NCBI GenBank assembly: GCA_018700525.1
Contig: JABITN010000136.1
Location: 1 to 64,000, forward strand
Length of the DNA: 64,000 nt
Direction: 5' to 3'
Source: Opitutales bacterium
GTDB lineage: Bacteria; Verrucomicrobiota; Verrucomicrobiia; Opitutales; Opitutaceae
The first letter of the stretch is position 1. Every line of letters begins with the position of its first letter. A program made the position numbers and the translations under genes. Below are positions 35,501 through 45,066 of the stretch, piece by piece. The notes below the pieces were generated by a model. The model was not told where the DNA came from. It saw nothing but the letters and a program-made list of their open reading frames with translations, and did not search any database.

Positions 35501-37243
35501 ATGAAGAATCGCTGGAACGAAAATGAAGCTGCCCAATTCGCCAACGACCCACAGGGTATGCGAGTCTACACATCCAGACTACTGGGACAGGAACCAGAAC
35601 TGGTTCTTCACGGCGGAGGCAACACATCCGTCAAAATGACGACATCCGATTTTTTTGGAGACTCCGTCGAAGCTTTATTCGTGAAGGGAAGCGGTTGGGA
35701 TTTAGGAACCATCGAAAAAGAGGGATTCGCCCCAGAGCGTCTAGACGTATTGAAACGCCTCGCTGAATTCGACTCGCTTTCCGATTCCGATATGGTCGAG
35801 CAACAACGTATCGCGCTGCTCGATTCGAAAGCTCCCAATGCTTCAGTCGAAGCCATTCTCCATGCCCTTATCCCCTTCCGCTACGTAGACCACACTCACG
35901 CCAATGCAGCGATCGCCATCTGCAATACCGAAGACGGCGAGCAACGCATACGAAAGCTCTATGGCGACCGCGTCATCGTCATCCCCTACGTCATGCCAGG
36001 ATTCGCTCTAGCCAAGCTGGTTTACCAATTAACCCAAAACGTGGACTGGAAAGCTTACGAAGGAATGATCCTCATGAATCACGGTGTATTCACTTTCTCC
36101 AATGACGCGCGAGAATCATACGAGCGAATGATCAACTTAGTGAACAAAGCGGAAGAATACCTCCAAAACAAAAATGCTACTCGGACCGCAATTGCCGAGG
36201 GAAAGCCCAGCGTTCTGGAACTTGCTTTAATACGTCGAAATGTATCCGAAATTCGAGGACTTCCGATCATCGCCCAATGCGACCGGAGCCCCGAAGCGGT
36301 CGGCTATTCCAACTTACCCGACCTACCCTCCTTCGCCGCTCAGGGACCGCTGACTCCAGATCATTCGATTTTCGCCAAACGCATTCCCGCGATCCTAGAC
36401 GGTGATCCCCTGGAAGCTCTCGATTCATACGCAACGGACTACCGTGCCTATTTCGAGCGCAACGCTAGCGAGGGGCTGACTTGCCTCGACCAAGCTCCGC
36501 GCTGGGCAATTTGGCCAGGACACGGCATCCTTTCATTCGGCCTCAACGCCAAAAACGCTTCGGTCATCGGCGACATCGCAATCAACACCTCCCAAGTCGT
36601 CCAAATGAGCCAGGCGCTCGGAGGATGGGCGCCGCTCAGCGAAAGCGACGTATTCGAAGTTGAATATTGGGAACTCGAACAAGCGAAACTGAAATCCAAC
36701 AAGGGCTCTGCTCCCCTCGAAGGAAAAATCGCTTTGGTAACTCAAGCCGCATCGAAACTAGGGGTGACCTCCGTCCACACCCTCCTCGCTCAAGGCGCTG
36801 CAGTCATCGCGTTGGATCGTGACCCGAAAATCGTATCGGCATTCAACTCGCCCGCATGCCTCGCTCTTGCGTGCTCAATCGGTGACACCAATGCTCTCAG
36901 ACTTGCCATGGAACAGGCCACCGAAACATTCGGTGGATTGGATATTCTCGTCGTCAATAAGACATCGCAAACAAACGAAATTTCGTCGCTGCTACAGGTC
37001 GCAATTCCCTTTCTCGAACTAGGAATCAATCCGTCCATTTCTATCGTAGGAACAAATGCAGCTGCCGACTTACAAGAAGTCCACGATGCAACCCGCGAAA
37101 CATCGATTCACGTTAACTCCATCGATCCCAGTTCCCATACCGTTTACGCATCCTACCGAGCCGACAATTCAAGTGCCGTTCCCCTTTGCAGCCAAACCAT
37201 AGCTCGTATCGTAACGACCTCCGCAATCGAACGCCACGACTAG
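35501..37243 (+). CDS. Class II aldolase / short-chain dehydrogenase fusion with a degenerate SDR half
   Basis: Residues 1-370 form a class II aldolase/adducin domain: LVLHGGGNTSVK near the start, zinc ligands in VDHTHANAA (about residue 130) and MNHGVFTF (about 190). Residues 405-580 resemble the SDR half of bifunctional rhamnulose-1-phosphate aldolase/lactaldehyde dehydrogenases. However, the nucleotide motif reads TQAASKLG rather than TGxxxGIG, and the protein ends before a YxxxK active site. The whole is about 100 residues shorter than the usual fusion. The aldolase is probably active on a deoxysugar phosphate; the SDR half is probably not. The ATG at 35501 is preceded by GGAA. Confidence 0.85.
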   Translation: MKNRWNENEAAQFANDPQGMRVYTSRLLGQEPELVLHGGGNTSVKMTTSDFFGDSVEALFVKGSGWDLGTIEKEGFAPERLDVLKRLAEFDSLSDSDMVEQQRIALLDSKAPNASVEAILHALIPFRYVDHTHANAAIAICNTEDGEQRIRKLYGDRVIVIPYVMPGFALAKLVYQLTQNVDWKAYEGMILMNHGVFTFSNDARESYERMINLVNKAEEYLQNKNATRTAIAEGKPSVLELALIRRNVSEIRGLPIIAQCDRSPEAVGYSNLPDLPSFAAQGPLTPDHSIFAKRIPAILDGDPLEALDSYATDYRAYFERNASEGLTCLDQAPRWAIWPGHGILSFGLNAKNASVIGDIAINTSQVVQMSQALGGWAPLSESDVFEVEYWELEQAKLKSNKGSAPLEGKIALVTQAASKLGVTSVHTLLAQGAAVIALDRDPKIVSAFNSPACLALACSIGDTNALRLAMEQATETFGGLDILVVNKTSQTNEISSLLQVAIPFLELGINPSISIVGTNAAADLQEVHDATRETSIHVNSIDPSSHTVYASYRADNSSAVPLCSQTIARIVTTSAIERHD

Positions 37244-37443
37244 CATTTCAAGGCCTACCGCACTACAGCTTAACTCAAAACGCAGATTCGCGAGGGACTC
37301 GTGTTGGGTTTTCAAATAACACAGCAGTTTTACTTCAAGGTGACCCTATGCCAGGAACAAGCACATACCGCATGGCCAGATCAATTTATCAACTTAACAC
37401 CGCTAATTTCCTTCCGTCTTGCCAAAGAGATGCTCGGCCAAAT

Positions 37444-38162
37444 AGTATTGTTTCGTCTCCCCCGAGGCTGAAAGCGGCCCTTGTATCAGCCAGAGCCCAC
37501 AGGAAGCTATCAAGGGCATCGAATTGCCAGCAGGCTATCACCTCGAGCTCGTTCTGGCCGAACCTCATATCGGAGAACCCATCCTCGCCGTCTTTGATGG
37601 CAATGGTCGCATGTACGTTGCCGAAATGAGGACCTATATGCAAGACGCCGACTCCACTGGCGAGTTCGAACCTAGCAGCCGCGTATCGATGCACGAAGAT
37701 ACAACAGGCGACGGACAATATGACCGGCACACCATTTTCGCCGACAACCTCCTCTTGCCTCGCATCGTCCTTCCTCTCGACGATCGCGTGATCATTGGCG
37801 AAACCAACACTCTAGACCTCTACGCCTACCGCGACACAGACGGTGACGGCATATCGGACGAAAAACATCTCTGGTTCGAAGGAGGCCCGCACGGCGGCAA
37901 TCTCGAACACCAACCCAGTGGCCTAATCTGGGCCCAAGACAACTGGCTCTACACCACCTACAACGAATACCGCCTTCGATTCACAAACGGTACGGTCGAA
38001 AAAGAAGAAATCCCCCCAAATGGTGGCCAGTGGGGACTCACCCAAGACGACAACGGAAAAGTCTGGTTCGTCGATGCCGGCGGAGAACGCGGTCCGATCT
38101 TCTTCCAACAGCACATTCCCTATGGACAATTTTACATCGACGGCGAAGAAGGCGACGAGTAA
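37444..38162 (+). pseudogene. N-terminal fragment of a PVC-type beta-propeller (DUF7133-like) protein
   Basis: The readable part contains SPQEAIKGIELPAGYHLELV, FDGNGRMYVAEMRTYMQ, VSMHEDTTGDGQYD, GNLEHQPSGLIWAQDNW and GGQWGLTQDDNGKVWF. This is the start of the large secreted 'membrane-bound dehydrogenase'-type propeller proteins of Planctomycetes/Verrucomicrobia, usually several hundred residues longer and often ending in a c-type cytochrome. Here the frame begins after a TAG (37441-37443) with no proper start; the first possible start is a TTG at 37524. It stops at 38162 with no further homology, and no signal peptide is present. A remnant. Confidence 0.75.
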
Positions 38163-38249
38163 CAGTCCCCGGCAGAACTCAAAGTTTTCCCCTGAGGCTA
38201 CTTCGGTAAGACAGGCTGAGCCGACCCACTCCGCCACCAAATAATAAAG

Positions 38250-38275
38250 CATCCCCGGGGCAAGCCCCGAGGTAT
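38250..38275. terminator. GC-rich stem-loop between convergent genes
   Basis: CCCCGGGGC and GCCCCGAGG pair across a two-base loop with one mismatch. It lies between the propeller remnant (plus strand) and the ThuA gene (minus strand) and is followed on the minus strand by an AT-rich stretch. It could end the ThuA transcript, but without a clean U-run it may equally be an intergenic repeat. Confidence 0.35.
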
Positions 38276-38330
38276 TTCAGAGGTAGCGACGAAGCACCCT
38301 TCGAGGCATTTACCCGGAGGGAATAAAGGC

Positions 38331-39353
38331 TTATTTTGCCGCTTTTTCAACCACGGCAACCGGAGCCAAAGCGCTTCTCAAAGACCCTGCTTCGGACGTT
38401 GGAGTTGCATCGGCTTTCACAAAACCGAGGGCGTAAAGAATCCCGTCATATATGTGCCGCATAATAGCCTCGTTCTCGTAAGTCTCTTCGCGGTGACCCA
38501 AATTAGTGTAGAACAGTCGACCCTTGCCGATCTCACGTACCCAAGAAACGGGTACTTCGCGTTTACCAGGTCCGTAAACCTTGCCGAACTTTTCTACGCT
38601 CTTCGGATCCGTCAATCGATCGCTAACCGCAGCCTTGGTCATATCCAAACTCACAAGAATGCGCAGATTGCTTTCTCCTTCGAAATTCGAAGGCCTGTAC
38701 TGATAAATCTCGTCCGTGTGCCAAAAACCCTTCCCATCAAACGCCTGGTTCAAGACGTGCTCGGAATCGTTGAGCTTGAATGCCCAATTTCCGCCGCCTC
38801 CCCAAGGGTGACCGTTGAACTGTCCCCCCATCAACGAGACTCCGGTGTCCCACTCATAGAAATTGTCACTGGCTGCGTGAATGCCAATCAATCCCCCGCC
38901 ACCTTCGACAAATTTCTGGACCGCTTCGCGCTGACTTGCTTCGGGGAATTTCAAATGCGTCGTGCTATTGAAAAGAATCGCATCGAACCCCTTCAGATAC
39001 TTCTTGCTGAAAACCTTATAATCGTCTGCCAGCTCAACGGTGAATGCATGCGTCTTGCGGGACATTTCCTGCAACGCGAAGTTAGCCGTTGGAATCGATG
39101 TGTGGATGAATCCCTCGCTGCGCCAAAAAACCAACATGCGCTTCGGCTTCTTCAGTTTTTTCTTCTTCAATCCCGACTTCGAAGGTTGGGCCTGGCTAAT
39201 CTCCATCTTGGTCGCCCGACTGATTGGCTTGAAACGTTCTGCTGCGCGTTCTTCCCAAATCGTAGATTTTCGACTCTGGGCAGGAAGCGAAAGACTACCC
39301 ACCAAAAAGACGGTTAGCGAACAAAAGACGAAAGACAAAAGATTACGTTTCAT
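38331..39353 (-). CDS. Secreted ThuA-domain protein
   Basis: The 340-residue protein has a signal peptide (LLSFVFCSLTVFLVGSLSLP, cleavage probably after AQS) and a Lys-rich linker. The ThuA domain follows: RMLVFWRSEGFIHTSIP, FDAILFNSTTHLKFPE, GGGLIGIHAASDNFYEW, GQFNGHPWGGGGNW, FWHTDEIYQYR and GRLFYTNLGHREETY. The HTDE segment holds residues conserved in secreted ThuA proteins, which are often annotated as trehalose-utilisation proteins without direct proof. It ends in a low-complexity Ala-rich tail. Convergent with the propeller remnant. Confidence 0.9.
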   Translation of the reverse strand: MKRNLLSFVFCSLTVFLVGSLSLPAQSRKSTIWEERAAERFKPISRATKMEISQAQPSKSGLKKKKLKKPKRMLVFWRSEGFIHTSIPTANFALQEMSRKTHAFTVELADDYKVFSKKYLKGFDAILFNSTTHLKFPEASQREAVQKFVEGGGGLIGIHAASDNFYEWDTGVSLMGGQFNGHPWGGGGNWAFKLNDSEHVLNQAFDGKGFWHTDEIYQYRPSNFEGESNLRILVSLDMTKAAVSDRLTDPKSVEKFGKVYGPGKREVPVSWVREIGKGRLFYTNLGHREETYENEAIMRHIYDGILYALGFVKADATPTSEAGSLRSALAPVAVVEKAAK

Positions 39354-39722
39354 ATTAATTAAAGGATTTTGAAAGAAGGATAATAAAAACAGCCCCTAAC
39401 AAAATGGGCGAAACGGGAATTGCGAACCAATTATTGGTAACCGTAAACAGCCCTTCACGACGAATCCACCACCCAATGAATCGCAGATCTATTAGTAGGA
39501 TACGCCATTCAACTGAACGCAGTCTGCGACACCCCCTCGTGTGGCTGCTCTGTTTTATCAATTTTCAGCCCAGAGGGCATAGGACAAAGACATCCTCGAA
39601 TCCTCCTCAATCCAATCTCTCGCTCGACATTCGCCGAAAACCAAGAAACCTTGGCTTTCATTCATTTCGGGTTTTGCCTCGAGAATCGAACATCTAATCC
39701 AACTTCAACCCCACCAGGACTT

Positions 39723-41384
39723 ATGAATCCTCTCCTTATCGCTCTAATTGGAATGGGAATCGTCGTAAGCGGAATTCTCGCTTTGCGAATGCACGCATTT
39801 CTCGCCCTCATCCTAGCCGCTTTCTGCGTAAGCATCCTGACTTCCCAGCAAAAGGTACTCGAGTATTCGCTCAATACCTACGCAATCGAGATCGTCGAAG
39901 CCGATGGCAATTCGGTCAGCCTAAAGAAAAAACCGATCCAAGGCAGATCGAGCATTCTTAGAGAAAACCCCCAAGGGATCCTGGAAGTCATTGGCTCGGG
40001 CGATATCGTTTTAACCGAATCCCAAGGTGAGGAGGATTTATTCAATGCCCAACTACGTATAAACGGAACCGGAACGAGTATCCAAACTTCCGATCGCATC
40101 ATCCATGATACGCAACTCGCCGCGTCCAACAAAGAATCGAAGAAAAACTGGGGACAACGAATCGCCGACGGACTGGGCAGCACACTCACCAAAATCGCAC
40201 TGCTTATCGCTATGGCCTCGATTATCGGGAAATGCCTCATGGACAGCGGCGGCGCCGAACGCATCGTCCTTAGCATAGCGAAGGCCGTTGGTGAAAAACG
40301 CCTCCCTCTAGCCTTCATCGGAAGTGGATTCACCCTAAGTATTCCCGTATTTTTTGATACCGTATTCTACCTGCTCATACCGCTGGGCAAAGCCATGCGG
40401 GTAAAAACCGGCAAGAACTACTTGCTCTACGTGCTAACCATTATCGCCGGTGGAACAATGGCTCACTCTCTCGTGCCACCCACTCCCGGACCGCTATTCG
40501 TGGCAGCGGAGATGGGTATCGATATTGGATTGATGATGATTGGCGGTATCTGCGTCGGCATCTTCACAGTCGGTTCCGGTTATCTTTGGGCTCTCTACGC
40601 AAACAGTCGCTGGGAAGTCCCTTTACGGGCTTCGGAAGAATTAACTCAAAAGGATCTCGAAGCGATTGCGAACCGCGACGAATCCGAATTGCCCGGATTG
40701 AGCCTTTCACTATTTCCAATTCTATTGCCCGTAGTTCTGATGGGGGGAGCGACCGTTATAGCAATGATCCTCGGGTCAAGCGAAGCCCCATCCGCGGCTC
40801 TTGTCTCATTGAATTCCATCATGAAGATCCTTGGCGACAAGAACATAGCGATGACGATCTCCGCCATTTTCGCGATGGTCCTGCTCCTCCGCTCCAACAC
40901 CTCCAGCAAACCAATCAAAGACCAAGTTCAGTCAGCGCTCTCTAGCGGCGGCATCATAATCCTGATAACAGCCGCTGGCGGTACGTTCGGCCATGTACTC
41001 CGCCAAACGGGAATCGCTTTCACTATCCAGGATTTAATGCCTGCCGTCCAATCTAGCCTGATCCCTCTAGCATTTTTCATCTGTATGCTCATAAGGACAG
41101 CCCAAGGGTCATCAACGGTCGCGATGATCACTGCAATCGGAATCGTAGCTCCCATCATCGCCGCTCAAGACCTAAGCTATCACCCAATCTATATCGCTCT
41201 CGCAATTGGCTGCGGATCGAAACCTATCAGCTGGATGAACGATTCCGGCTTCTGGGTCATTTCCAAGATGAGCGGTCTGACCGAAAAGGAAATGCTCAAG
41301 ACCAACACCATAATGGGAATCATTATGGGTACCGTTGGTCTCGCCGTTTGCATGATCGGCGCCGCGATTCTCCCTATGGTTTAG
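39723..41384 (+). CDS. GntP-family gluconate/organic acid permease with an inserted loop domain
   Basis: From the ATG at 39723 the protein has 553 residues. Helices 1-2 (LLIALIGMGIVVSGILALRM, AFLALILAAFCVSIL) are followed by about 100 mainly hydrophilic residues (about 45-145). Then the GntP core resumes with GLGSTLTKIALLIAMASIIG, SGGAERIVLSIAKAVG, IPVFFDTVFYLLIPLG, MAHSLVPPTPGPLFVA and AQGSSTVAMITAIGIVAPII. GntP permeases normally have about 440 residues with a short loop at that point. The family moves gluconate and related sugar acids with protons. The neighbouring sulfatase and SMP-30 lactonase fit a sugar-acid substrate. Confidence 0.88.
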   Translation: MNPLLIALIGMGIVVSGILALRMHAFLALILAAFCVSILTSQQKVLEYSLNTYAIEIVEADGNSVSLKKKPIQGRSSILRENPQGILEVIGSGDIVLTESQGEEDLFNAQLRINGTGTSIQTSDRIIHDTQLAASNKESKKNWGQRIADGLGSTLTKIALLIAMASIIGKCLMDSGGAERIVLSIAKAVGEKRLPLAFIGSGFTLSIPVFFDTVFYLLIPLGKAMRVKTGKNYLLYVLTIIAGGTMAHSLVPPTPGPLFVAAEMGIDIGLMMIGGICVGIFTVGSGYLWALYANSRWEVPLRASEELTQKDLEAIANRDESELPGLSLSLFPILLPVVLMGGATVIAMILGSSEAPSAALVSLNSIMKILGDKNIAMTISAIFAMVLLLRSNTSSKPIKDQVQSALSSGGIIILITAAGGTFGHVLRQTGIAFTIQDLMPAVQSSLIPLAFFICMLIRTAQGSSTVAMITAIGIVAPIIAAQDLSYHPIYIALAIGCGSKPISWMNDSGFWVISKMSGLTEKEMLKTNTIMGIIMGTVGLAVCMIGAAILPMV

Positions 41385-41478
41385 TATTTTATAGCAGCTC
41401 AGAGCTTTAGTCTGAGCATAGCACATCCGAACAGTAGGCTCAGATAGCACCTCCGAGCCACAATTCTTCCGACATCCC

Positions 41479-43026
41479 ATGAAGCTTCCCTACCAATCTT
41501 CCAATAGATCGCGGTCGCTCTTCGCCTCCCTGACGATCGTCACTGCGATCCTAATCCTGGCTTCTCGATCATTAGTAGCGGACAAACCTAACATCCTCTA
41601 CATCTACACGGACGATCAATCCGACCGGACCGTCAGTAGCTACGAACGATCTCAACCATGGGTCGACACGCCGAACATCGATCGACTGGCATCCAGCGGC
41701 GTTCGCTTCAAACATGCCTACAACGGCACATGGTGCATGCCCGCTCGAGCTACCTTCCTGACCGGGAAATTGCAATACGGAGTACAATCGATGCGCATGG
41801 AAGGCGACTATCCAGGTAGCGAATACGATCCGAAAAAAGCGCCATTCTGGATGTCTTCTTTCAAGAAAGCTGGATACACCACCGCTCATATCGGAAAATG
41901 GCACACCGGCACGGATACAGGCTACGGTCGCGATTGGGACCACCAAATCGTATGGAATCGCCCCAAATTCCCCGAGAACTCGGGTAATTACTACGATAAC
42001 CAACTCATCTCTTTCAACGGTAGCGAAGCTAAAATGACCAAAGGTTATTCCACTGACAACTACACCAAGTGGGCAACCAACTATATCGAAGGCCAAGGAC
42101 GAGATGGCAAAAAACCCTGGCTTCTTTGGCTTTGCTTCGCCGGAACCCACGGCCCTTTCACCCCCGCCGATCGTCACGAAGGAACAATCGACCCTAAGGT
42201 AAACATACCCTTACCCACCGACATTTTTGGCCATCGACCAGGAAAGCCCCAGTACGTCAAAAAACGCCAAGCCTGGAAACGAGCCAGCGACGGAAAACTC
42301 TACACTAACCGTCCTCCAAAAGGCGGCGAGTTCTTCGAAAGCTCCAGACGCTACCAAGAAACCGCCATGAGCCTGGACGAATCCGTCGGCATCCTCGTCG
42401 AAACCCTCAAAGCGAGTGGACAATTCGACAACACGCTAATCGTATTCACCTCCGACCAGGGATTCGCTTGGGGCCAGCATGGCTTCCAGCATAAGATCGC
42501 TCCTTACGACGCAAATATATCCTGTCCTCTCATCATTTCCTTCCCAGGAAGAATCACCGAAGGCCAAGTCTGTAAAACACCCGTCGGAGGCCAAGATCTC
42601 GTACCAACGCTCTTCAATTTCGCCGGTGTAGCAATGCCCTGGAAAATGCATGGCCGCGACATTACGCCGCTCTTGAACAATCCAGAGGCTGAGAGCGACC
42701 ACACCGTTTTAATGGCCTACACAGCTCGCTCTTACGGAGCGGACACAAACACACTGCCATCCACTGAAGACGGAAATTCCGAAATCCCTTGGTGGGTTTC
42801 GTACCGAAAGGACAATTATAAATACATCGTCAACCTCATCCCAGATGAAATCGACGAACTTTATGATGTAAATGCCGATTCCGACGAAATGACTAATTTA
42901 GCATTCTATCCTGAATACCAACAAACAGTCGCTCAACTCCGACAAGAACTCTTAGCTGAACTCCGACGAACCGACTGCCCCTTCGTCGACCAAATCCCAG
43001 TACGGCCGTTTGCCCAAAACTGGTAA
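41479..43026 (+). CDS. Secreted sulfatase (formylglycine-dependent)
   Basis: The 515-residue protein has a signal-like N-terminus (LFASLTIVTAILILASRSLV), then the sulfatase start DKPNILYIYTDDQSDR, whose paired Asp residues bind calcium. The modification signature CMPARATFLTG (Cys86) matches CxPxR for conversion to formylglycine. HIGKWHTG provides catalytic Lys and His, and VFTSDQGFAWGQHGFQHK contains the second metal-binding region. It should hydrolyse sulfate esters on a carbohydrate, probably in the periplasm. A formylglycine-generating enzyme is needed but not encoded here. It lies about 95 bases after the GntP gene. Confidence 0.92.
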   Translation: MKLPYQSSNRSRSLFASLTIVTAILILASRSLVADKPNILYIYTDDQSDRTVSSYERSQPWVDTPNIDRLASSGVRFKHAYNGTWCMPARATFLTGKLQYGVQSMRMEGDYPGSEYDPKKAPFWMSSFKKAGYTTAHIGKWHTGTDTGYGRDWDHQIVWNRPKFPENSGNYYDNQLISFNGSEAKMTKGYSTDNYTKWATNYIEGQGRDGKKPWLLWLCFAGTHGPFTPADRHEGTIDPKVNIPLPTDIFGHRPGKPQYVKKRQAWKRASDGKLYTNRPPKGGEFFESSRRYQETAMSLDESVGILVETLKASGQFDNTLIVFTSDQGFAWGQHGFQHKIAPYDANISCPLIISFPGRITEGQVCKTPVGGQDLVPTLFNFAGVAMPWKMHGRDITPLLNNPEAESDHTVLMAYTARSYGADTNTLPSTEDGNSEIPWWVSYRKDNYKYIVNLIPDEIDELYDVNADSDEMTNLAFYPEYQQTVAQLRQELLAELRRTDCPFVDQIPVRPFAQNW

Positions 43027-43202
43027 GAGCGGGTTCTCCCCAGCGATCGCCACACCCCAAAGCTCAAGCGCCTAAACCTAAACCCTTAAAAACCACGAAG
43101 GACACGTAGGCACCGAGAGAATCAGATCTATAAAACCTCATACTGCTTATAAGATCGTTATAGCTTCACAACTAAGTCCAATCACTTCGTGGGCGAACAA
43201 TT

Positions 43203-43292
43203 CTATTTCTTCTTTGCCGTTTTGGCCGCCTTTTTATATGCTTTCTTCATCGCGATATCCGTCCGACCTTCCATTTCTGGATAAAGGGCCAT
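43203..43292 (-). CDS. Possible 29-residue lysine-rich peptide
   Basis: The frame from ATG 43292 reads MALYPEMEGRTDIAMKKAYK and ends KAAKTAKKK before TAG. It starts eight bases after the stop of the secreted-protein gene at 43301 and has the same orientation, so it could be co-translated, or it could be the tail of a once longer frame. No family recognised. Confidence 0.3.
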   Translation of the reverse strand: MALYPEMEGRTDIAMKKAYKKAAKTAKKK

Positions 43293-43300
43293 AGCCGAAG

Positions 43301-43803
43301 CTATGCCTTTTGGTACTCAACACTTCCGCTGTGCTGGACTTGCAAATACACGATATAGTCATCTGCGCTATTCAAAGAACGGTCAGTCTTCTTAATAAAG
43401 GCCGTACCGCCAATAGCCGTAACCGCTCCCATTTGCTTACCCTTTTTCTTGGCCGCACCACCGCCAAATCCGCCAAACGGAATTTTCGAACCTAAAGCTT
43501 TGCCAACAGCCGATCCTGCTTTCTCGCTAACCGCAGCACCCCCTTGCGCATTCAACGCCTTCTCTGCCCACTCCGTCAATTCCCTGTCATTGGCAAACGG
43601 AACCATGAACTTGCCTTTCGAGCCATCTAACGATGCAGGCGCTTCCAATTCAATAGTCATCTCACGATACTTTTCCACAACCTCGTTGATTTTGTTGATG
43701 ACGACTTGAGCCTTAACCACATCGGCCATCGAAGCAGCCGAGCCAGTTAAAGCCGAAAGAAAATTACGATCATCGCAGTAAAGGATTTATAGGCAGTCTT
43801 CAT
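43301..43803 (-). pseudogene. Secreted protein of unknown function; signal peptide broken by one missing base
   Basis: The main frame (ATG 43729) encodes 142 residues beginning MADVVKAQVVINKINEVVEK, with a Gly-rich centre (PFGGFGGGAAKKKGK). In-frame upstream the DNA reads LSALTGSAAS without a start. One base out of frame, MKTAYKSFTAMIVI begins at ATG 43803. Joining the two by restoring one base in the T-rich stretch around 43755-43761 gives a perfect secretory signal of about 25 residues and a protein of about 167. The present frame could still be read from 43729, but without export. I do not recognise the domain. Confidence 0.65.
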
Positions 43804-44016
43804 CACGATCTGTTGTTCATTAATTAGGCTTGGGAGAACCTCTCTGGTAGCAATATAACCAACATCGAGTACTTAAAAATGAGTCATTCTTTAAGGATTA
43901 CACCAAACATTCGCCAAGGAGAAAATGCTATTCTACTCTCTATAACCTCCATAAGAGCCTCCTCGAGCTCACAATTGACTTAACATCCCTCTAAACGAAG
44001 CCTATTCTATAGCCAT

Positions 44017-45030
44017 ATGTTTTCAAAATCGATTTCCCTCCTCGCGGCGATAATAGCAATCCCTTCTTTTCTTATCGCTCAAGATTCGGTCAATTTCCCC
44101 TCAATTGGCGAAGTACTACGATTCGATGATAAAATGGATATGCTTGTCGCCGACGGTGTAGAAATTGAAGTCCTCTCTTCCGGGTTCGCTTGGAGCGAAG
44201 GTCCCGTCTGGGTCAAAGAAGGAAATTTCCTCCTCTTTTCGGATGTACATCGCAACAAAGTCATCAAATGGACTGAAGGAATCGGAGCAGAAATCTTTCT
44301 CGAGCCTTCAGGGTTCACCGGTATCGGTCACTACAGTAGGGGCCTTGGTAGCAATGGATTGGCCATCGATTCCGCAGGCCGACTCATCTCCTGCGAACAT
44401 GGCGACCGCCGCATTTCCTCCATGACTTTCAATGAAGGGAAAGTGACCCTAGCCGACAACTATAACGGTAAGCGATTTAACAGCCCCAACGATCTCGTCA
44501 TCAGCAAAGAAGGTCGAATCTACTTCACCGATCCCATCTACGGACTACCATTGAGATGGGATGACCCCACTCGCGAACTCGATTATGCCGGCGTTTTCCT
44601 TCTCGGGCAGGATGGTTCTGTAAGCTTGCTGACTAAAGAGCTGAAATACCCGAACGGCGTAGAGCTTTCGCCCGACGAAAAAACGCTCTACGTCGCCCAA
44701 TCCGATCCCGACAACCCGATTGTCATGGCCTACCCCATCGAAAAAGACGGAACGACCGGCAAAGGAAAGCTGCTATTCGATGCCAAACCTCACAGTCATC
44801 TCGGCGGCGGCAATCCTGACGGGCTCAAGGTCGATCAGAACGGCAACCTCTGGATCACCGGCATGGGAGGCGTCATGGTGGTTAGCTCCAAAGGCAGGTT
44901 TCTAGGTCAAATCTCCACGGGTGAGCTGACCGCCAACTGCGCATGGGGCGGCGATGGATCCGTTCTCTACATCACCGCCGACACCTACCTATGCCGTATC
45001 CAAACCCAAGTTAAAGGTCGCGGATTCTAA
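44017..45030 (+). CDS. Secreted SMP-30/gluconolactonase-type protein
   Basis: The 337-residue protein has a signal peptide (FSKSISLLAAIIAIPSFLIA) and a six-bladed propeller of the SMP-30/gluconolactonase family. Visible segments: EGPVWVKEGNFLLFSDVHRN (metal-binding Glu in the first blade), GSNGLAIDSAGRLISCEHGD, FNSPNDLVISKEGRIYFTDP (Asn-Asp metal site), YPNGVELSPDEKTLYV and GNPDGLKVDQNGNLWITG. Such enzymes open aldonolactones. Next to GntP and the uronate isomerase genes, a sugar-lactone substrate is reasonable. Export makes it periplasmic. Confidence 0.92.
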   Translation: MFSKSISLLAAIIAIPSFLIAQDSVNFPSIGEVLRFDDKMDMLVADGVEIEVLSSGFAWSEGPVWVKEGNFLLFSDVHRNKVIKWTEGIGAEIFLEPSGFTGIGHYSRGLGSNGLAIDSAGRLISCEHGDRRISSMTFNEGKVTLADNYNGKRFNSPNDLVISKEGRIYFTDPIYGLPLRWDDPTRELDYAGVFLLGQDGSVSLLTKELKYPNGVELSPDEKTLYVAQSDPDNPIVMAYPIEKDGTTGKGKLLFDAKPHSHLGGGNPDGLKVDQNGNLWITGMGGVMVVSSKGRFLGQISTGELTANCAWGGDGSVLYITADTYLCRIQTQVKGRGF

Positions 45031-45066
45031 GGAAATCTCCCTAAAATTCCTTAACTAAGAACTTCA

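Noticed and set aside
43085-43125. String with CCACGAAGGACACG resembling a recurrent intergenic motif
   Set aside because: Only one copy is visible in the window, so no repeat family can be supported here.
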